Assembly: GCF_900156405.1 (NCBI RefSeq)
Contig: NZ_FTNN01000007.1
Span: 124,001 to 188,000, forward strand
DNA from: Shewanella morhuae
GTDB lineage: Bacteria; Pseudomonadota; Gammaproteobacteria; Enterobacterales; Shewanellaceae
DNA: 64,000 bases
Direction: 5' to 3'
Shown here: piece after piece, positions 17,029-26,468 of the stretch
Layout: each line of letters opens with the position of its first letter
How positions within the stretch are numbered: position 1 is the stretch's first letter
Program-made: the position numbers and the translations under genes
Notes under the pieces: generated by a model
The model's database searches: none
What the model was told of the DNA's origin: nothing
What the model saw: the letters and a program-made list of their open reading frames with translations, nothing else

Positions 17029-18972
17029 TTACTTAGCTTCTATCGGTTCACTAAAATACATTCCCTGCGCTGCGCTGACACCAAGGATTTGCAATGTTTG
17101 CCATTCTTCAAATACTTCAACGCCTTCGGCACAAACTTGCACCTCAGTACGATACAAGCCGCCAATTAAACTACGGATAAATAATTGGTTTTCAGGGCGC
17201 ATGTGGATATGCCGTACAATTGATCGATGTAGCTTAATTAAATCAAAATGGCATTCACGAATGTAATAAGTTCCAACAACCTGCTCACCAACATGATCAA
17301 CACAAAGCCTTGCGCCCATTTTGCGGATCATATCTAACTTAGGAAGTAACTTTTGTTGATGTTGGATCACAATATCTTCTGATACTTCGAAGATTAACCG
17401 CGAGGTTAGATGTCGATATTCTAATAGTGTTGTTTTTAGCCATTGTGAAAATGCGCGGCTCATTAACGAATCCAAGCTTAAATTGATACTGTAACGCTGC
17501 GGTGCCGATTTTTTATTCGTAGGTAAATTCGCGCCTTCAACGCTTGTTTCATTCGATAACAACAGCAAAACGCGTTCAATAATTTGCCTTTCAATTTGCG
17601 GCATTAAGCCACATTTATTGGCCATAGGAATAAATAAAGTGGCACGAATTAATGCCCCTTGATTATCCCGAGCCCGTGTAAATATCTCCTTATGATGTTC
17701 ATTACCATCAGAATCGATTATCGGCTGGCTAAAGGGATAAAAACGCTTTTGTACTAATGCATTCTCTAAAAAACTCCGCCAACGCACAGAGCCTTTAGCA
17801 AATTCTTCATCAATAGCGCCTTTATCGTACATAAACCAATTACTATTGCCTTGTAATTGTGCCGCCCTTAAGGCCATATCTGCTTCTTCAATTAACTGCG
17901 TTGCATTGTCCCCTGCGGTAAAGTAAGCGCAACCAAGATGGAAAAAATTGTCACGATTATCGACCTCGGGCAAAGGCTGACTCAAACATATTTTGAGTAG
18001 CTTGCTGGCCAATTGATCGGCTTCAATAAGCGATATTTGTGGTACTACAATGGCAAATTGGTTATGGGAGCGGCGAGCAAACATGCTATTTGCTTGGCTT
18101 TGTAACAGTAAACTAATGGCACTAACGGTCGAATTTAATAGCTCTCTCGCTGCAGTTTCACCTTGTGATTGTTGTAATAAATCCAAATCATCCATTTCTA
18201 ATAAATAAATAACGCCATGGGCAAGCATTGACTGATTGTGGCTCAGCGCATCGAGACGATTAGTTAAAAATAATCGATTACCTATATGGGTTTCTGCATC
18301 AAGAAAGGTATTAGAGCGGATAAACTTATCAAAACGGCCCCGCTCTTTTTGTGCGTCTTGTAACTCTTCCAGTAATTTAGTTAACGCACGGTTAATCAGC
18401 CTTGGCTTACCCTTTCCAGGTGTTGCCAGTGCTTCTTCATGCTTGCCTTGTAAAATTAATCGACTGCGTAAAGCTAATTCCTCAATACCATCCAATTGCT
18501 GTGAAAACCACAAATAGCCAAAGCGTACTAATGCGATAACCGCAAAAATACCGATTAATAGAATGAACGTCTCATACCAACTGAACGTGAAGTGTTCGAA
18601 GGGTTGCGGCAAGGTTAATAGCATATGTAAGCCAGATTTAGGCTCCAGCACATGGTCATATATAACCGCATTTTGAGTAGAAAGATTACCTTGATAAGCC
18701 AATAACACTTCACCGTTTCGACTCAGACGAAAATCTACAGCATTATAGGCGAGTAGCATTGGTGGCAACCAAGCCTCCAACTCCCAATCTGGTCGATGCT
18801 GATAATGCTCCACCAGCATAGTTTCGAGTCCGGCAACTTTTTGCTGCTGAAACTTATAAGTCAGCTGCACAAAGCTCATCACTGCGCTCAATATAAATAC
18901 GAAGGCAACTGCAGCCAAAGACATTAACCAAAAGCTGGTTAATTTTGTAGTTAACATTCGAGTGAATTTCAT
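17029..18972 (-). CDS. mshH: MshH/CsrD-type degenerate GGDEF-EAL membrane protein
   Basis: A 647-residue protein with two membrane helices (about residues 13-33 and 134-153) around a periplasmic sensor domain. A HAMP-like linker, a GGDEF domain and an EAL domain follow. Both catalytic signatures are degenerate: the GGDEF site reads RRSHNQF near residue 298 and the EAL site reads KEIFTR near residue 425. It should therefore neither make nor break c-di-GMP. The homologue CsrD of E. coli promotes decay of the small RNAs CsrB/CsrC; mshH is its name inside MSHA loci. A regulatory role through Csr is family knowledge, not shown here. Confidence 0.88.
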   Translation of the reverse strand: MKFTRMLTTKLTSFWLMSLAAVAFVFILSAVMSFVQLTYKFQQQKVAGLETMLVEHYQHRPDWELEAWLPPMLLAYNAVDFRLSRNGEVLLAYQGNLSTQNAVIYDHVLEPKSGLHMLLTLPQPFEHFTFSWYETFILLIGIFAVIALVRFGYLWFSQQLDGIEELALRSRLILQGKHEEALATPGKGKPRLINRALTKLLEELQDAQKERGRFDKFIRSNTFLDAETHIGNRLFLTNRLDALSHNQSMLAHGVIYLLEMDDLDLLQQSQGETAARELLNSTVSAISLLLQSQANSMFARRSHNQFAIVVPQISLIEADQLASKLLKICLSQPLPEVDNRDNFFHLGCAYFTAGDNATQLIEEADMALRAAQLQGNSNWFMYDKGAIDEEFAKGSVRWRSFLENALVQKRFYPFSQPIIDSDGNEHHKEIFTRARDNQGALIRATLFIPMANKCGLMPQIERQIIERVLLLLSNETSVEGANLPTNKKSAPQRYSINLSLDSLMSRAFSQWLKTTLLEYRHLTSRLIFEVSEDIVIQHQQKLLPKLDMIRKMGARLCVDHVGEQVVGTYYIRECHFDLIKLHRSIVRHIHMRPENQLFIRSLIGGLYRTEVQVCAEGVEVFEEWQTLQILGVSAAQGMYFSEPIEAK

Positions 18973-19109
18973 CTATCCGCTATCCTGCAGGATTATAATT
19001 ATTATCTGAACAATTTTAACATAAAACCAACAAGGCTATCTGTTGATTATGTCAGTAGCCTAACCCAAAAGGCAACCAAGTCACGGTAACTTTAACGTTG
19101 GCTTAAATA

Positions 19110-19139
19110 CAAAAAAGAGACTAATTAGTCTCTTTTTGT
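19110..19139 (-). terminator. Terminator after the malic enzyme gene
   Basis: A perfect palindrome AAAAAGAGACTA/TAGTCTCTTTTT lies 20 bp downstream of the malic enzyme stop on the minus strand. It is T-rich on both strands, so it could work in both directions, and it insulates the MSHA locus. Confidence 0.85.
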
Positions 19140-19158
19140 ATTTTAAGCCGCATTTTGT

Positions 19159-20403
19159 CTAGTCAGCGTATTGCGGCAAAGTCGTAATAACAGCAACGCC
19201 AGAGTCAATAGCTGCTTGTGCAACCGCACGCGCGACAACAGGCAGTAAGCGTGGATCCATCGGTTTGGGCAACACATACTCAGCACCAAAACTTAATGAT
19301 GTCACCTGAGGATAAGCCTTTAATACGCTTGCTGGTACGACTTCTTTTGCCAATCCTGCAAGCGCGTAGACGGCGGCAATTTTCATCTCATCATTAATAC
19401 ATGATGCACGCACATCTAATGCACCACGGAAAATAAATGGAAAACACAGCACGTTATTAACTTGGTTTGGATAATCACTACGACCAGTACCCATAATTAA
19501 ATCACTACGTGTTGCGTGGGCAAGTGCTGGTTTAATTTCAGGATCGGGGTTGGAACAGGCAAAAATCACCGGTTTGTCAGCCATTAACGCGACTTCTTCA
19601 GCGCCAATCACGTCAGGTCCAGATAAACCTAAAAATGCATCTGCGCCCTTGATTACATCAAGCAAGGTGCGTTTATCGGTATGATTAGCAAATAGTGCTT
19701 TGTATTCATTAAGATCTGTACGGCCAGAATGAATAACGCCTTTAGTATCTAGCATGTAAATGTTAGCGCGATTAGCACCACACTTTACCAACATAGTCAT
19801 ACAAGCGATCGCAGCAGCACCTGCGCCCATACACACAAAGATCGCATCGCTAATCAACTTGCCTTGAATCTCTAACGCATTGATCATTCCCGCCGCTGTC
19901 ACAATAGCAGTGCCGTGTTGGTCGTCGTGAAATACCGGAATTTTACAACGGGCAATCAACTCGCGTTCAATAACAAAGCATTCTGGTGCTTTAATATCTT
20001 CCAAATTAATACCACCAAAAGTATCTGCAATTGCAGCGACGGTATTAATAAACTCTTCAGGCGTATTATGCGTAATTTCAATATCGGTCGAATCAATATT
20101 AGCAAAATGCTTGAATAATAATGCTTTACCTTCCATAACAGGTTTAGATGCTAATGGACCTAAATTACCTAGGCCTAAGATAGCAGTGCCATTAGTAATC
20201 ACGGCGACCGTATTACCTTTATTGGTATAACGATAGGCGTTGTCAGGATTAATCGCTATTTCACGTACTGGCTCAGCCACTCCAGGACTATAAGCTAGGG
20301 CAAGATCATGACTCGTTTCGGCTGGTTTAGTTAAACAAACTGCGGTTTTTCCTGGAACGGGAAATTCATGATAATCGAGTGCTTGTTGACGAATATCTAA
20401 CAT
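19159..20403 (-). CDS. maeB: Malic enzyme, MaeB type without the phosphotransacetylase-like domain
   Basis: A 414-residue NAD(P)-dependent oxaloacetate-decarboxylating malate dehydrogenase, converting malate to pyruvate and CO2. It shows the substrate-binding N-domain (YSPGVAEPV, residues 38-46), the metal/catalytic segment (VFHDDQHGTA, near 155) and a Rossmann nucleotide site (GAGAAAIAC, near 190). E. coli MaeB is about 760 residues because of a C-terminal phosphotransacetylase-like regulatory domain. This protein ends cleanly after the malic domain, as in many shorter bacterial enzymes. Cofactor preference cannot be read from sequence with certainty. A structured leader lies 46 nt upstream. 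Confidence 0.92.
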   Translation of the reverse strand: MLDIRQQALDYHEFPVPGKTAVCLTKPAETSHDLALAYSPGVAEPVREIAINPDNAYRYTNKGNTVAVITNGTAILGLGNLGPLASKPVMEGKALLFKHFANIDSTDIEITHNTPEEFINTVAAIADTFGGINLEDIKAPECFVIERELIARCKIPVFHDDQHGTAIVTAAGMINALEIQGKLISDAIFVCMGAGAAAIACMTMLVKCGANRANIYMLDTKGVIHSGRTDLNEYKALFANHTDKRTLLDVIKGADAFLGLSGPDVIGAEEVALMADKPVIFACSNPDPEIKPALAHATRSDLIMGTGRSDYPNQVNNVLCFPFIFRGALDVRASCINDEMKIAAVYALAGLAKEVVPASVLKAYPQVTSLSFGAEYVLPKPMDPRLLPVVARAVAQAAIDSGVAVITTLPQYAD

Positions 20404-20449
20404 TTTAAAATCCTGAAATACGGCATTTATAATTTATGAGAGTGAGGTC
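20404..20449 (-). promoter_or_regulatory. Translation-initiation spacer between leader structure and malic enzyme
   Basis: An AT-rich 46-nt stretch carries AGGA about 8 nt before the ATG at 20403 and connects the upstream paired region to the start. No second hairpin hiding the ribosome-binding site is obvious. Confidence 0.4.
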
Positions 20450-20501
20450 GACCAACACCTAATTCGCCTCTGTAAGGGCGATATAAATAGTCTTGTTGGT
20501 C
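20450..20501 (-). ncRNA. Structured 5' leader of the malic enzyme mRNA (candidate cis-regulatory RNA)
   Basis: On the minus strand GACCAACA pairs with TGTTGGTC (8 bp, 20494-20501 with 20450-20457). These arms enclose an inner hairpin CGCC-CUUACAGA-GGCG (20465-20480) and two asymmetric single-stranded joints. The nested arrangement upstream of a metabolic gene, without a following T-run, looks like a cis-regulatory leader rather than a terminator. I recall a published 'maeB RNA motif' upstream of malic enzyme genes in gammaproteobacteria but cannot confirm that this is a member. The remaining 20502-20926 holds no gene that I can see. Confidence 0.5.
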
Positions 20502-20880
20502 AGGGTAAGATACGCCAATAAAGCGACTTTTTAAATAAAATATTCGTCATTTTTACCTTAGCATTCAGATTGTTCCTCTAAGCTCAGTTTTATAAGCTTA
20601 TCCTCTCTAATAAAGTGACATTTTTCATATTTTTTTGTAGAAAAAAAACAGATATTTCATCAATTAAATGCTGGTTACAGCATGTTTATCGCTGTAATTT
20701 TGGCTAAATTACAATATTTAGTCGCTAGTGGGATTATTTTACGATTAAAGGTTATAAATAAGACGAATAAACAATTTGAATTATAGATATTTGATAAGTT
20801 GGCGATTTATTGAATGGAGTCATAGCTGATACAAATTTGAAATAGTACTAAACGATAGTAAATAGCCAATGACAAAAAGC

Positions 20881-20907
20881 AAAAAGGCGCCGAAGGCGCC
20901 TTTTTTT
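20881..20907 (-). terminator. Terminator of rpmE
   Basis: Six GC pairs (GGCGCC/GGCGCC around GAA) are flanked by A5 and T7, 20 bp after the rpmE stop. It is symmetrical, so it could act on both strands. Confidence 0.9.
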
Positions 20908-20926
20908 AGAAAAATTACAATTGTAA

Positions 20927-21139
20927 TTATTTCTTAGCAAGTGCACCAAAGCGCTTGTTGAACTTGTCGATACGACCGCCAGTATCAACAACTTTTTGTG
21001 TACCAGTATAGAATGGGTGACAAGCACCACATACGTCTAAGTGCAGATCTTTACCAGCAGTAGAGTTTACTTTGATAACGTTACCACAAGTACAGTTTGC
21101 AGTGATGATAGCGTATGTTGGGTGAATACCTGGTTTCAT
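20927..21139 (-). CDS. rpmE: 50S ribosomal protein L31, zinc-containing form
   Basis: A 70-residue L31 with the four zinc cysteines (NCTCGN and VCGACHP), so it is the C+ form rather than the zinc-free paralogue. The C-terminal FNKRFG segment is typical. It is monocistronic with its own terminator and a leader upstream. The zinc form can act as a zinc store that is replaced by the C- paralogue under starvation; that paralogue is not in this window. Confidence 0.97.
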   Translation of the reverse strand: MKPGIHPTYAIITANCTCGNVIKVNSTAGKDLHLDVCGACHPFYTGTQKVVDTGGRIDKFNKRFGALAKK

Positions 21140-21215
21140 TGGGGTTACCTCAAAAGTGTAAGGCCATGTCGCTCTTCCAACCCGTAGTCGGACACCACAT
21201 GCATGTTAATAACAA
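21140..21215 (-). promoter_or_regulatory. rpmE leader, possible L31 autoregulatory structure
   Basis: A leader of about 75 nt precedes the rpmE ATG (ribosome-binding site GAGGTAACCCC). It contains CATG and TGTC/GACA complementary segments around GGGTTGGAAGAGC. L31 leaders in gammaproteobacteria are known as autogenous elements; membership here is a guess from position and possible pairing only. Confidence 0.3.
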
Positions 21216-21321
21216 TATGTTTAGGGCGCAGGATATTACAGCATAGCCACACCGGATACAAGTAGATTATCTGAGCGTTTAGAGGTTAAAACTCGTCTAT
21301 TTTTTATGCCGATTTTCCGCT

Positions 21322-22287
21322 TTATTTTTCGGCAGCTTTCGTTGCAAATAGCGCTTTTGCTTCTTGCGGATTGGAATACTTCGCTAAAATTATTTTCGAA
21401 GGGCAAAATAGCACCGCATTACTCTTAAGTGCGCTGATTTTATTCTTCGAGAAAGCCGTAGAATTTGCCTCATAAATAGCCAGCATTGCTCCATACACGC
21501 TCACGTTCCAATTGCTTGCATAGCGATTGGCTGTGCGCCATAGCGTCTCACCGGCAAGATAAGTTAACTGACAAGGTTCAAGTGCTTGCGACGCAGTTTG
21601 CACATTGTCCACTTCGGCTCGTTTAGGCTCAATACTCTCTGTCGCCAAGGTTTCTACAGATATTGTTTTAACGGTTGCAGCTTTAGGCGTGTTATCAGCA
21701 GCAAGGGGAGAATTTTGCCCACGCGCAGTATCAGAGAAGTTAAACCCTGCTGCGGCTGGCACTACGGGCTCATTAGATTGATGGTTTAAAACGATGATAC
21801 TTTTATCGGCGAGTAAACTCGCCTCAGCCTCCACTTTGGCGGGCGGCTCAACCACAGTGGCGGTACTTTCGGCAATTGTTGCGATGGTGATTGTTTTAGC
21901 CCCCGTTGCCACTATTGCTGTTTTGGCGAGCGAGGTAGATTTAGCGCCATCAAATAAACTGATACTTTTGACATCATGCCAGCGATCGAGCCGGTATTCC
22001 CTGATTAAAAGTCTAGCTTTGTCATCCTTCACATCCTCAACACCCGTAAGCAACACTAAAAAGCGATTAAGCCCCTCAACCATTAGCTTTTCTTCACCGC
22101 TTGCTTGCTGTACCACAAATTCTAAACGCGACATGTCCTGATTATCGGCTATCACATTCATCCTGAGTTTAGGGTAACCCCCTAATTCAAACATGCGACT
22201 GTTAATGCTCACATGGGAAACTTGTGCCATGCTCGGCGCACTGCACACTAAAGCCAGTAGACCTAATGATTTCACGATATTAGCCAT
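21322..22287 (-). CDS. Secreted FimV/LysM-like protein
   Basis: A 321-residue protein with a signal peptide (cut after SMA/QV). The N-terminal domain (about residues 22-105) resembles the FimV start (VSINSRMFELGGYPKLRMNV). An Ala/Thr/Glu-rich linker follows, then a C-terminal LysM-like module (LTYLAGETLWRTANRYAS to LKSNAVLFCPS, about 240-295). The pattern 'gDTLWRiA...m..iy.aN..aF..nki..Lk.gavL' is that of the FimV/HubP periplasmic LysM domain, which binds peptidoglycan. It lacks the membrane helix and acidic cytoplasmic part of FimV. It is divergent from priA by about 100 bp. The function is unknown; a cell-wall-linked role is inferred. Confidence 0.65.
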   Translation of the reverse strand: MANIVKSLGLLALVCSAPSMAQVSHVSINSRMFELGGYPKLRMNVIADNQDMSRLEFVVQQASGEEKLMVEGLNRFLVLLTGVEDVKDDKARLLIREYRLDRWHDVKSISLFDGAKSTSLAKTAIVATGAKTITIATIAESTATVVEPPAKVEAEASLLADKSIIVLNHQSNEPVVPAAAGFNFSDTARGQNSPLAADNTPKAATVKTISVETLATESIEPKRAEVDNVQTASQALEPCQLTYLAGETLWRTANRYASNWNVSVYGAMLAIYEANSTAFSKNKISALKSNAVLFCPSKIILAKYSNPQEAKALFATKAAEK

Positions 22288-22389
22288 TTATTTACTCTCA
22301 ACTATCCTTGGTAAACCATCATTAGGGCTAGCCCTAGCCTGCTGCGCTGAGTACACTAAACCACATTCTTGCCTAAGACTTGCCTGCAT

Positions 22390-24585
22390 ATGTCATTGTT
22401 TGTCGAAGTTGCGTTACCTGTGCCTATGCGGCAAACCTTTAGCTACCGCGTACCCGAATCTTATCCTAATACACCGCACATCGGTGTGCGCGTTAAAGTC
22501 CCCTTTGGTCGACAACAATTGATCGGCCTAGTTACAGGGATCACAGATACATGTAGCTTAGCGCCTAAGCAAATTAAGTCCGTGCTTGAGTTTATCGACG
22601 ATAAACCTTTACTCCCAGAATCACTCTATAAACTCACTCTCTGGGCTGCGAGATACTATTTTTGCAGCCAAGGGCAAATGCTAACCCAAGCATTGCCAGT
22701 CGCTCTTCGTAAAGGGTTAGATGCGGCGCCGCAAAAAATCCAATTTTGGCAGTTAACCGAAATAGGCCAAAATATTGCGCCTGAAGCGGTTAAACGCGCA
22801 CCCGCTCAAAAAAAATTACTCGAGTTGCTAAAATCAGCCAACTTAACCCAAGAAGATGTCATTAGTTTAGACATCAGTAAAGCGGCACTTAAAGCCCTCG
22901 AAGATAAAGGCTGGGTGGCACGCCATGAGAAAATCGCCGAGCTTAATCTGGACTGGCGTACCACACTTGAAATGGACGAAACGCCACACAAACTCAATAA
23001 AGAACAGGCCGTCGCGGTTGCGACCTTAAACTTACAGCAAGGATATCACTGTACTTTATTAGAGGGCATTACCGGTTCGGGTAAAACGGAAGTCTATTTA
23101 GCTGTACTTGAAGAAATCCTCAAGCAAGGTAAGCAAGCGTTAATTTTGGTGCCCGAAATCGGCTTAACGCCACAAACGATCAATCGTTTCAAACGCCGCT
23201 TTAAAGTCAATGTTGCCATCTTGCACTCAGGGTTAACCGACAATCAAAGACTCGAAGCATGGCGTCAAGCCCGCTGTGGCCAAGCGGCAATCATCATTGG
23301 CACGCGATCGGCCTTGTTCACGCCTATGGCCTATCCCGGCATTATCATTTTGGATGAAGAGCACGACAGTAGCTTTAAACAACAGGAAGGCGTGGGTTAC
23401 CATGCCCGCGATTTAGCCGTCATGCGCGGCCATTTAGAGTCGATTCCAGTGATATTGGGTACGGCTACTCCCTCACTCGAAAGTCTACAAAATGCCTTAA
23501 GCGGTCGTTATCATCATTTACAACTGGGTGAACGCGCTGGCGCGGCTAAAAAAGTGCGCCAAGGCATTATCGATATTAAAAACCTGCCACTAAAGGCGGG
23601 TATGTCGGTGCCATTACTAAACGAAATTCGTCTGCATTTAGATGCAGGCAATCAAGTATTACTGTTTCTGAATCGCCGCGGTTTTGCACCAGCGCTGCTG
23701 TGTCACGAGTGTGGGCACTTACATGAATGTGACCGTTGTGATGCATTTTTCACAGTGCATCAATCCCTTGGCGAAATTTGTTGTCACCATTGTGGCAATC
23801 AATATGCCATCCCCAAACAATGTCACAAATGCGGTAGTACTATGCTAATGGGCCAAGGCATAGGCACAGAACAACTCGCAGAGGCACTGCAACTAGAGTT
23901 CCCTAAACATCCGGTGGTGCGTATCGACCGTGATACCACTCGCCTTAAAGGTTCACTCGAAACCCATTTAACTGCAATTCATAAGGGTGAATATAAAATC
24001 TTAGTGGGTACGCAAATGCTCGCCAAAGGCCACCACTTTCCCGATGTCACACTTGTGGGACTACTCGATGTTGATGGTGCCTTGTTTAGTGCTGATTTTC
24101 GGGCGCCTGAACGTTTTGGGCAACTTTATACTCAAGTCGCAGGCCGTGCGGGACGCGCCAGTAAACCCGGAACAGTATTATTGCAAACTCACCAGAGCGA
24201 TAACCCTATTTTGCGCGATTTACTGCACCGTGGTTATGGCGAGTTTGCCCGTAGCCAACTAAAAGAACGTCAGCAGGCGCTATTGCCACCAGCATGGCAC
24301 ATGGTATTAGTGCGCGCTGAAGCTCATTTAGCCAGTGATGCCGATAACTTCCTCAACGCCTTTGCAGCGCTTTTACCCCAAGATAAAGAGTTTGAGGTGA
24401 TTGGCCCTATGCCTGCGCCTTTAGATAAAAAAGCCGGTAAGTTTCGGCGTCAATTGTTATTTCAAGCGAAGAACCGCAACCGACTGCAACAAGAGTTTGA
24501 ACGTATTCATCCGCTTGTAGAGCAACTCATTGAAGCTAAACGCTGTCGCTGGAGCTTAGATAGAGATCCGCAGGATCTCCTCTAA
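22390..24585 (+). CDS. priA: Primosomal replication-restart helicase PriA
   Basis: A superfamily-2 3'-5' DNA helicase of about 731 residues that reloads the replisome at stalled forks. It has the N-terminal DNA-binding domain (VEVALPVPMRQTFSYRVP), Walker A GITGSGKTEVYL near residue 230, the DEEH box (IILDEEHDS) near 323, and a zinc-binding block of Cys pairs (CHECGHLHECDRCD, CCHHCG, CHKCGS) near 440-490. Motif VI is seen as QVAGRAGRA. I place the start at the ATG at 22390; the frame opens 21 nt earlier at a TTG without support, and E. coli PriA also starts just before this segment. Confidence 0.96.
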   Translation: MSLFVEVALPVPMRQTFSYRVPESYPNTPHIGVRVKVPFGRQQLIGLVTGITDTCSLAPKQIKSVLEFIDDKPLLPESLYKLTLWAARYYFCSQGQMLTQALPVALRKGLDAAPQKIQFWQLTEIGQNIAPEAVKRAPAQKKLLELLKSANLTQEDVISLDISKAALKALEDKGWVARHEKIAELNLDWRTTLEMDETPHKLNKEQAVAVATLNLQQGYHCTLLEGITGSGKTEVYLAVLEEILKQGKQALILVPEIGLTPQTINRFKRRFKVNVAILHSGLTDNQRLEAWRQARCGQAAIIIGTRSALFTPMAYPGIIILDEEHDSSFKQQEGVGYHARDLAVMRGHLESIPVILGTATPSLESLQNALSGRYHHLQLGERAGAAKKVRQGIIDIKNLPLKAGMSVPLLNEIRLHLDAGNQVLLFLNRRGFAPALLCHECGHLHECDRCDAFFTVHQSLGEICCHHCGNQYAIPKQCHKCGSTMLMGQGIGTEQLAEALQLEFPKHPVVRIDRDTTRLKGSLETHLTAIHKGEYKILVGTQMLAKGHHFPDVTLVGLLDVDGALFSADFRAPERFGQLYTQVAGRAGRASKPGTVLLQTHQSDNPILRDLLHRGYGEFARSQLKERQQALLPPAWHMVLVRAEAHLASDADNFLNAFAALLPQDKEFEVIGPMPAPLDKKAGKFRRQLLFQAKNRNRLQQEFERIHPLVEQLIEAKRCRWSLDRDPQDLL

Positions 24586-24719
24586 GTCGCGTATTTAATA
24601 AAAATTTAAGCATCATTTAATAAAAAATCATCGGGAAGATAGCAATTACTAACCACAAACGGCTAAAATATGCGGTTATTCCCTGTATTCACTCTTAAAG
24701 TTAGTGCCGATTAGAACCC

Positions 24720-26465
24720 ATGAAATCACATATCCAATCATTACTTGAACAAACACTCGAATCCTTTAAACAACAAGGTATTGTGCCTGCTGACTTTGAA
24801 GCACGCATTCAGGTAGATCGAACCAAGGATAAGAGTCATGGCGACTTGGCAACTAACTTAGCCATGATGCTGACCAAAGTCGCGGGCAAGAACCCACGCG
24901 AATTAGCTCAGCTGATCATTGATACCTTACCCGCCTCTACTTTTGTGGCTAAGGTTGAAATTGCAGGCCCAGGTTTTATCAACTTTTTCATCAATGACAG
25001 CGCCTTAGCAGACCAATTGCAAAATGCACTTAATGATGAGCATTTCGGTATCAAACTGCCAACGCCGCAAACCGTTGTCGTCGATTACTCTTCGCCAAAC
25101 CTTGCCAAAGAAATGCACGTCGGCCACCTACGTTCAACCATCATTGGTGACAGTGTGGTGCGCGCACTAGAATTTTTAGGCCATAACGTCATTCGCCAAA
25201 ACCATGTGGGCGACTGGGGCACTCAATTTGGTATGTTACTGGCCTACATGGAAGAACTCCGCGCCAAAAATGGTGAGCAAGCCCAGCTAGAGCTGTCTGA
25301 TTTAGAAAACTTTTATCGCGCTGCTAAATTACGTTTTGACGAATCGGCGGAGTTTGCCACTCGCGCTCGTCAATTAGTCGTTGAGCTGCAATCGGGCGAC
25401 GAATATTGCAATAAACTGTGGCGCGAATTTAATGATATTTCGTTAAGCCATTGTCATGATGTTTACGCCCGTTTAGGCGTGAGTTTAACCCGCGCTGATG
25501 TTCACGGTGAAAGTGCTTATAATGCCGACCTTGAACAAGTGGTTAAAGATTTAGACGCCCAAGGTTTATTAACTGAAAGTAACGGCGCCAAAGTCGTATT
25601 CCAAGAGGCTTTTCGCAATAAAGAAGGCGAACCGCTGCCAGTTATCATCCAAAAGGCCGATGGCGGCTACTTGTATGCCACCTCAGATCTTGCGGCAATG
25701 CGTTATCGCTCAAGCGTGTTGAAAGCTGATCGCGTACTGTATTTTGTTGACCTACGTCAGGCACTGCATTTCCAGCAAGTTTTTAGCCTCGCTAAACTGG
25801 CTAAATTTGTTCGTGAAGATATGTCATTAGAACACTTAGGGTTTGGCACCATGAACGGCGAAGATGGCCGTCCATTCAAAACCCGCAGCGGTGGTGTGGT
25901 TAAATTAGTTGATTTATTAGATGAAGCTAACGTGCGAGCGCTCGAACTTGTGCGCAGTAAAAATCCTGATATGGATGAGGCAACCTTGGCTGAAATCGCC
26001 CGCGTTGTTGGGATTGGTGCCGTCAAATATGCAGACTTATCGAAAAATCGTACCAGTGATTACATCTTTAGCTTTGAACAAATGCTTAGCTTTGAAGGCA
26101 ATACCGCGCCTTACCTGCTATACGCTTATACCCGTGTTGCAGGCATCTTCAAGCGTGTAACTGATTTGGATCTCAGCCAAGCTAAAATCGTGCTTGAGCA
26201 TGAGAAAGAAAAAGATCTCGGTAACAAGCTGGCACAGTTCGGTGAAATCCTCAATCGCGTTGTAGACAAAGGTCAACCGCATGTATTGTGTGGGTACTTA
26301 TATGAACTCGCAGGGGCTTTTTCTAGCTTCTACGAAGCTTGCCCTGTACTTGCAGCCGATAACGACGCGCAAAAGAATAGCCGTTTACTGTTAGCACAGC
26401 TGACAGCCCGCACCTTACAAAAAGGCCTAAATCTACTCGGTATAGAAACATTAGAGCGGATGTAA
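24720..26465 (+). CDS. argS: Arginyl-tRNA synthetase
   Basis: A 581-residue class I aminoacyl-tRNA synthetase, close to the E. coli length of 577. It has the Arg-specific N-terminal tRNA-binding domain (residues 1-100), the HIGH-type motif as [12 protein letters not shown] near residue 133 in the context [13 protein letters not shown], and the C-terminal anticodon domain ending in IETLERM. ArgRS enzymes of this type often lack a canonical KMSKS, as seen here. It is followed after 3 bp by the SPOR protein gene. Confidence 0.97.
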   Translation: MKSHIQSLLEQTLESFKQQGIVPADFEARIQVDRTKDKSHGDLATNLAMMLTKVAGKNPRELAQLIIDTLPASTFVAKVEIAGPGFINFFINDSALADQLQNALNDEHFGIKLPTPQTVVVDYSSPNLAKEMHVGHLRSTIIGDSVVRALEFLGHNVIRQNHVGDWGTQFGMLLAYMEELRAKNGEQAQLELSDLENFYRAAKLRFDESAEFATRARQLVVELQSGDEYCNKLWREFNDISLSHCHDVYARLGVSLTRADVHGESAYNADLEQVVKDLDAQGLLTESNGAKVVFQEAFRNKEGEPLPVIIQKADGGYLYATSDLAAMRYRSSVLKADRVLYFVDLRQALHFQQVFSLAKLAKFVREDMSLEHLGFGTMNGEDGRPFKTRSGGVVKLVDLLDEANVRALELVRSKNPDMDEATLAEIARVVGIGAVKYADLSKNRTSDYIFSFEQMLSFEGNTAPYLLYAYTRVAGIFKRVTDLDLSQAKIVLEHEKEKDLGNKLAQFGEILNRVVDKGQPHVLCGYLYELAGAFSSFYEACPVLAADNDAQKNSRLLLAQLTARTLQKGLNLLGIETLERM

Positions 26466-26468
26466 GTC

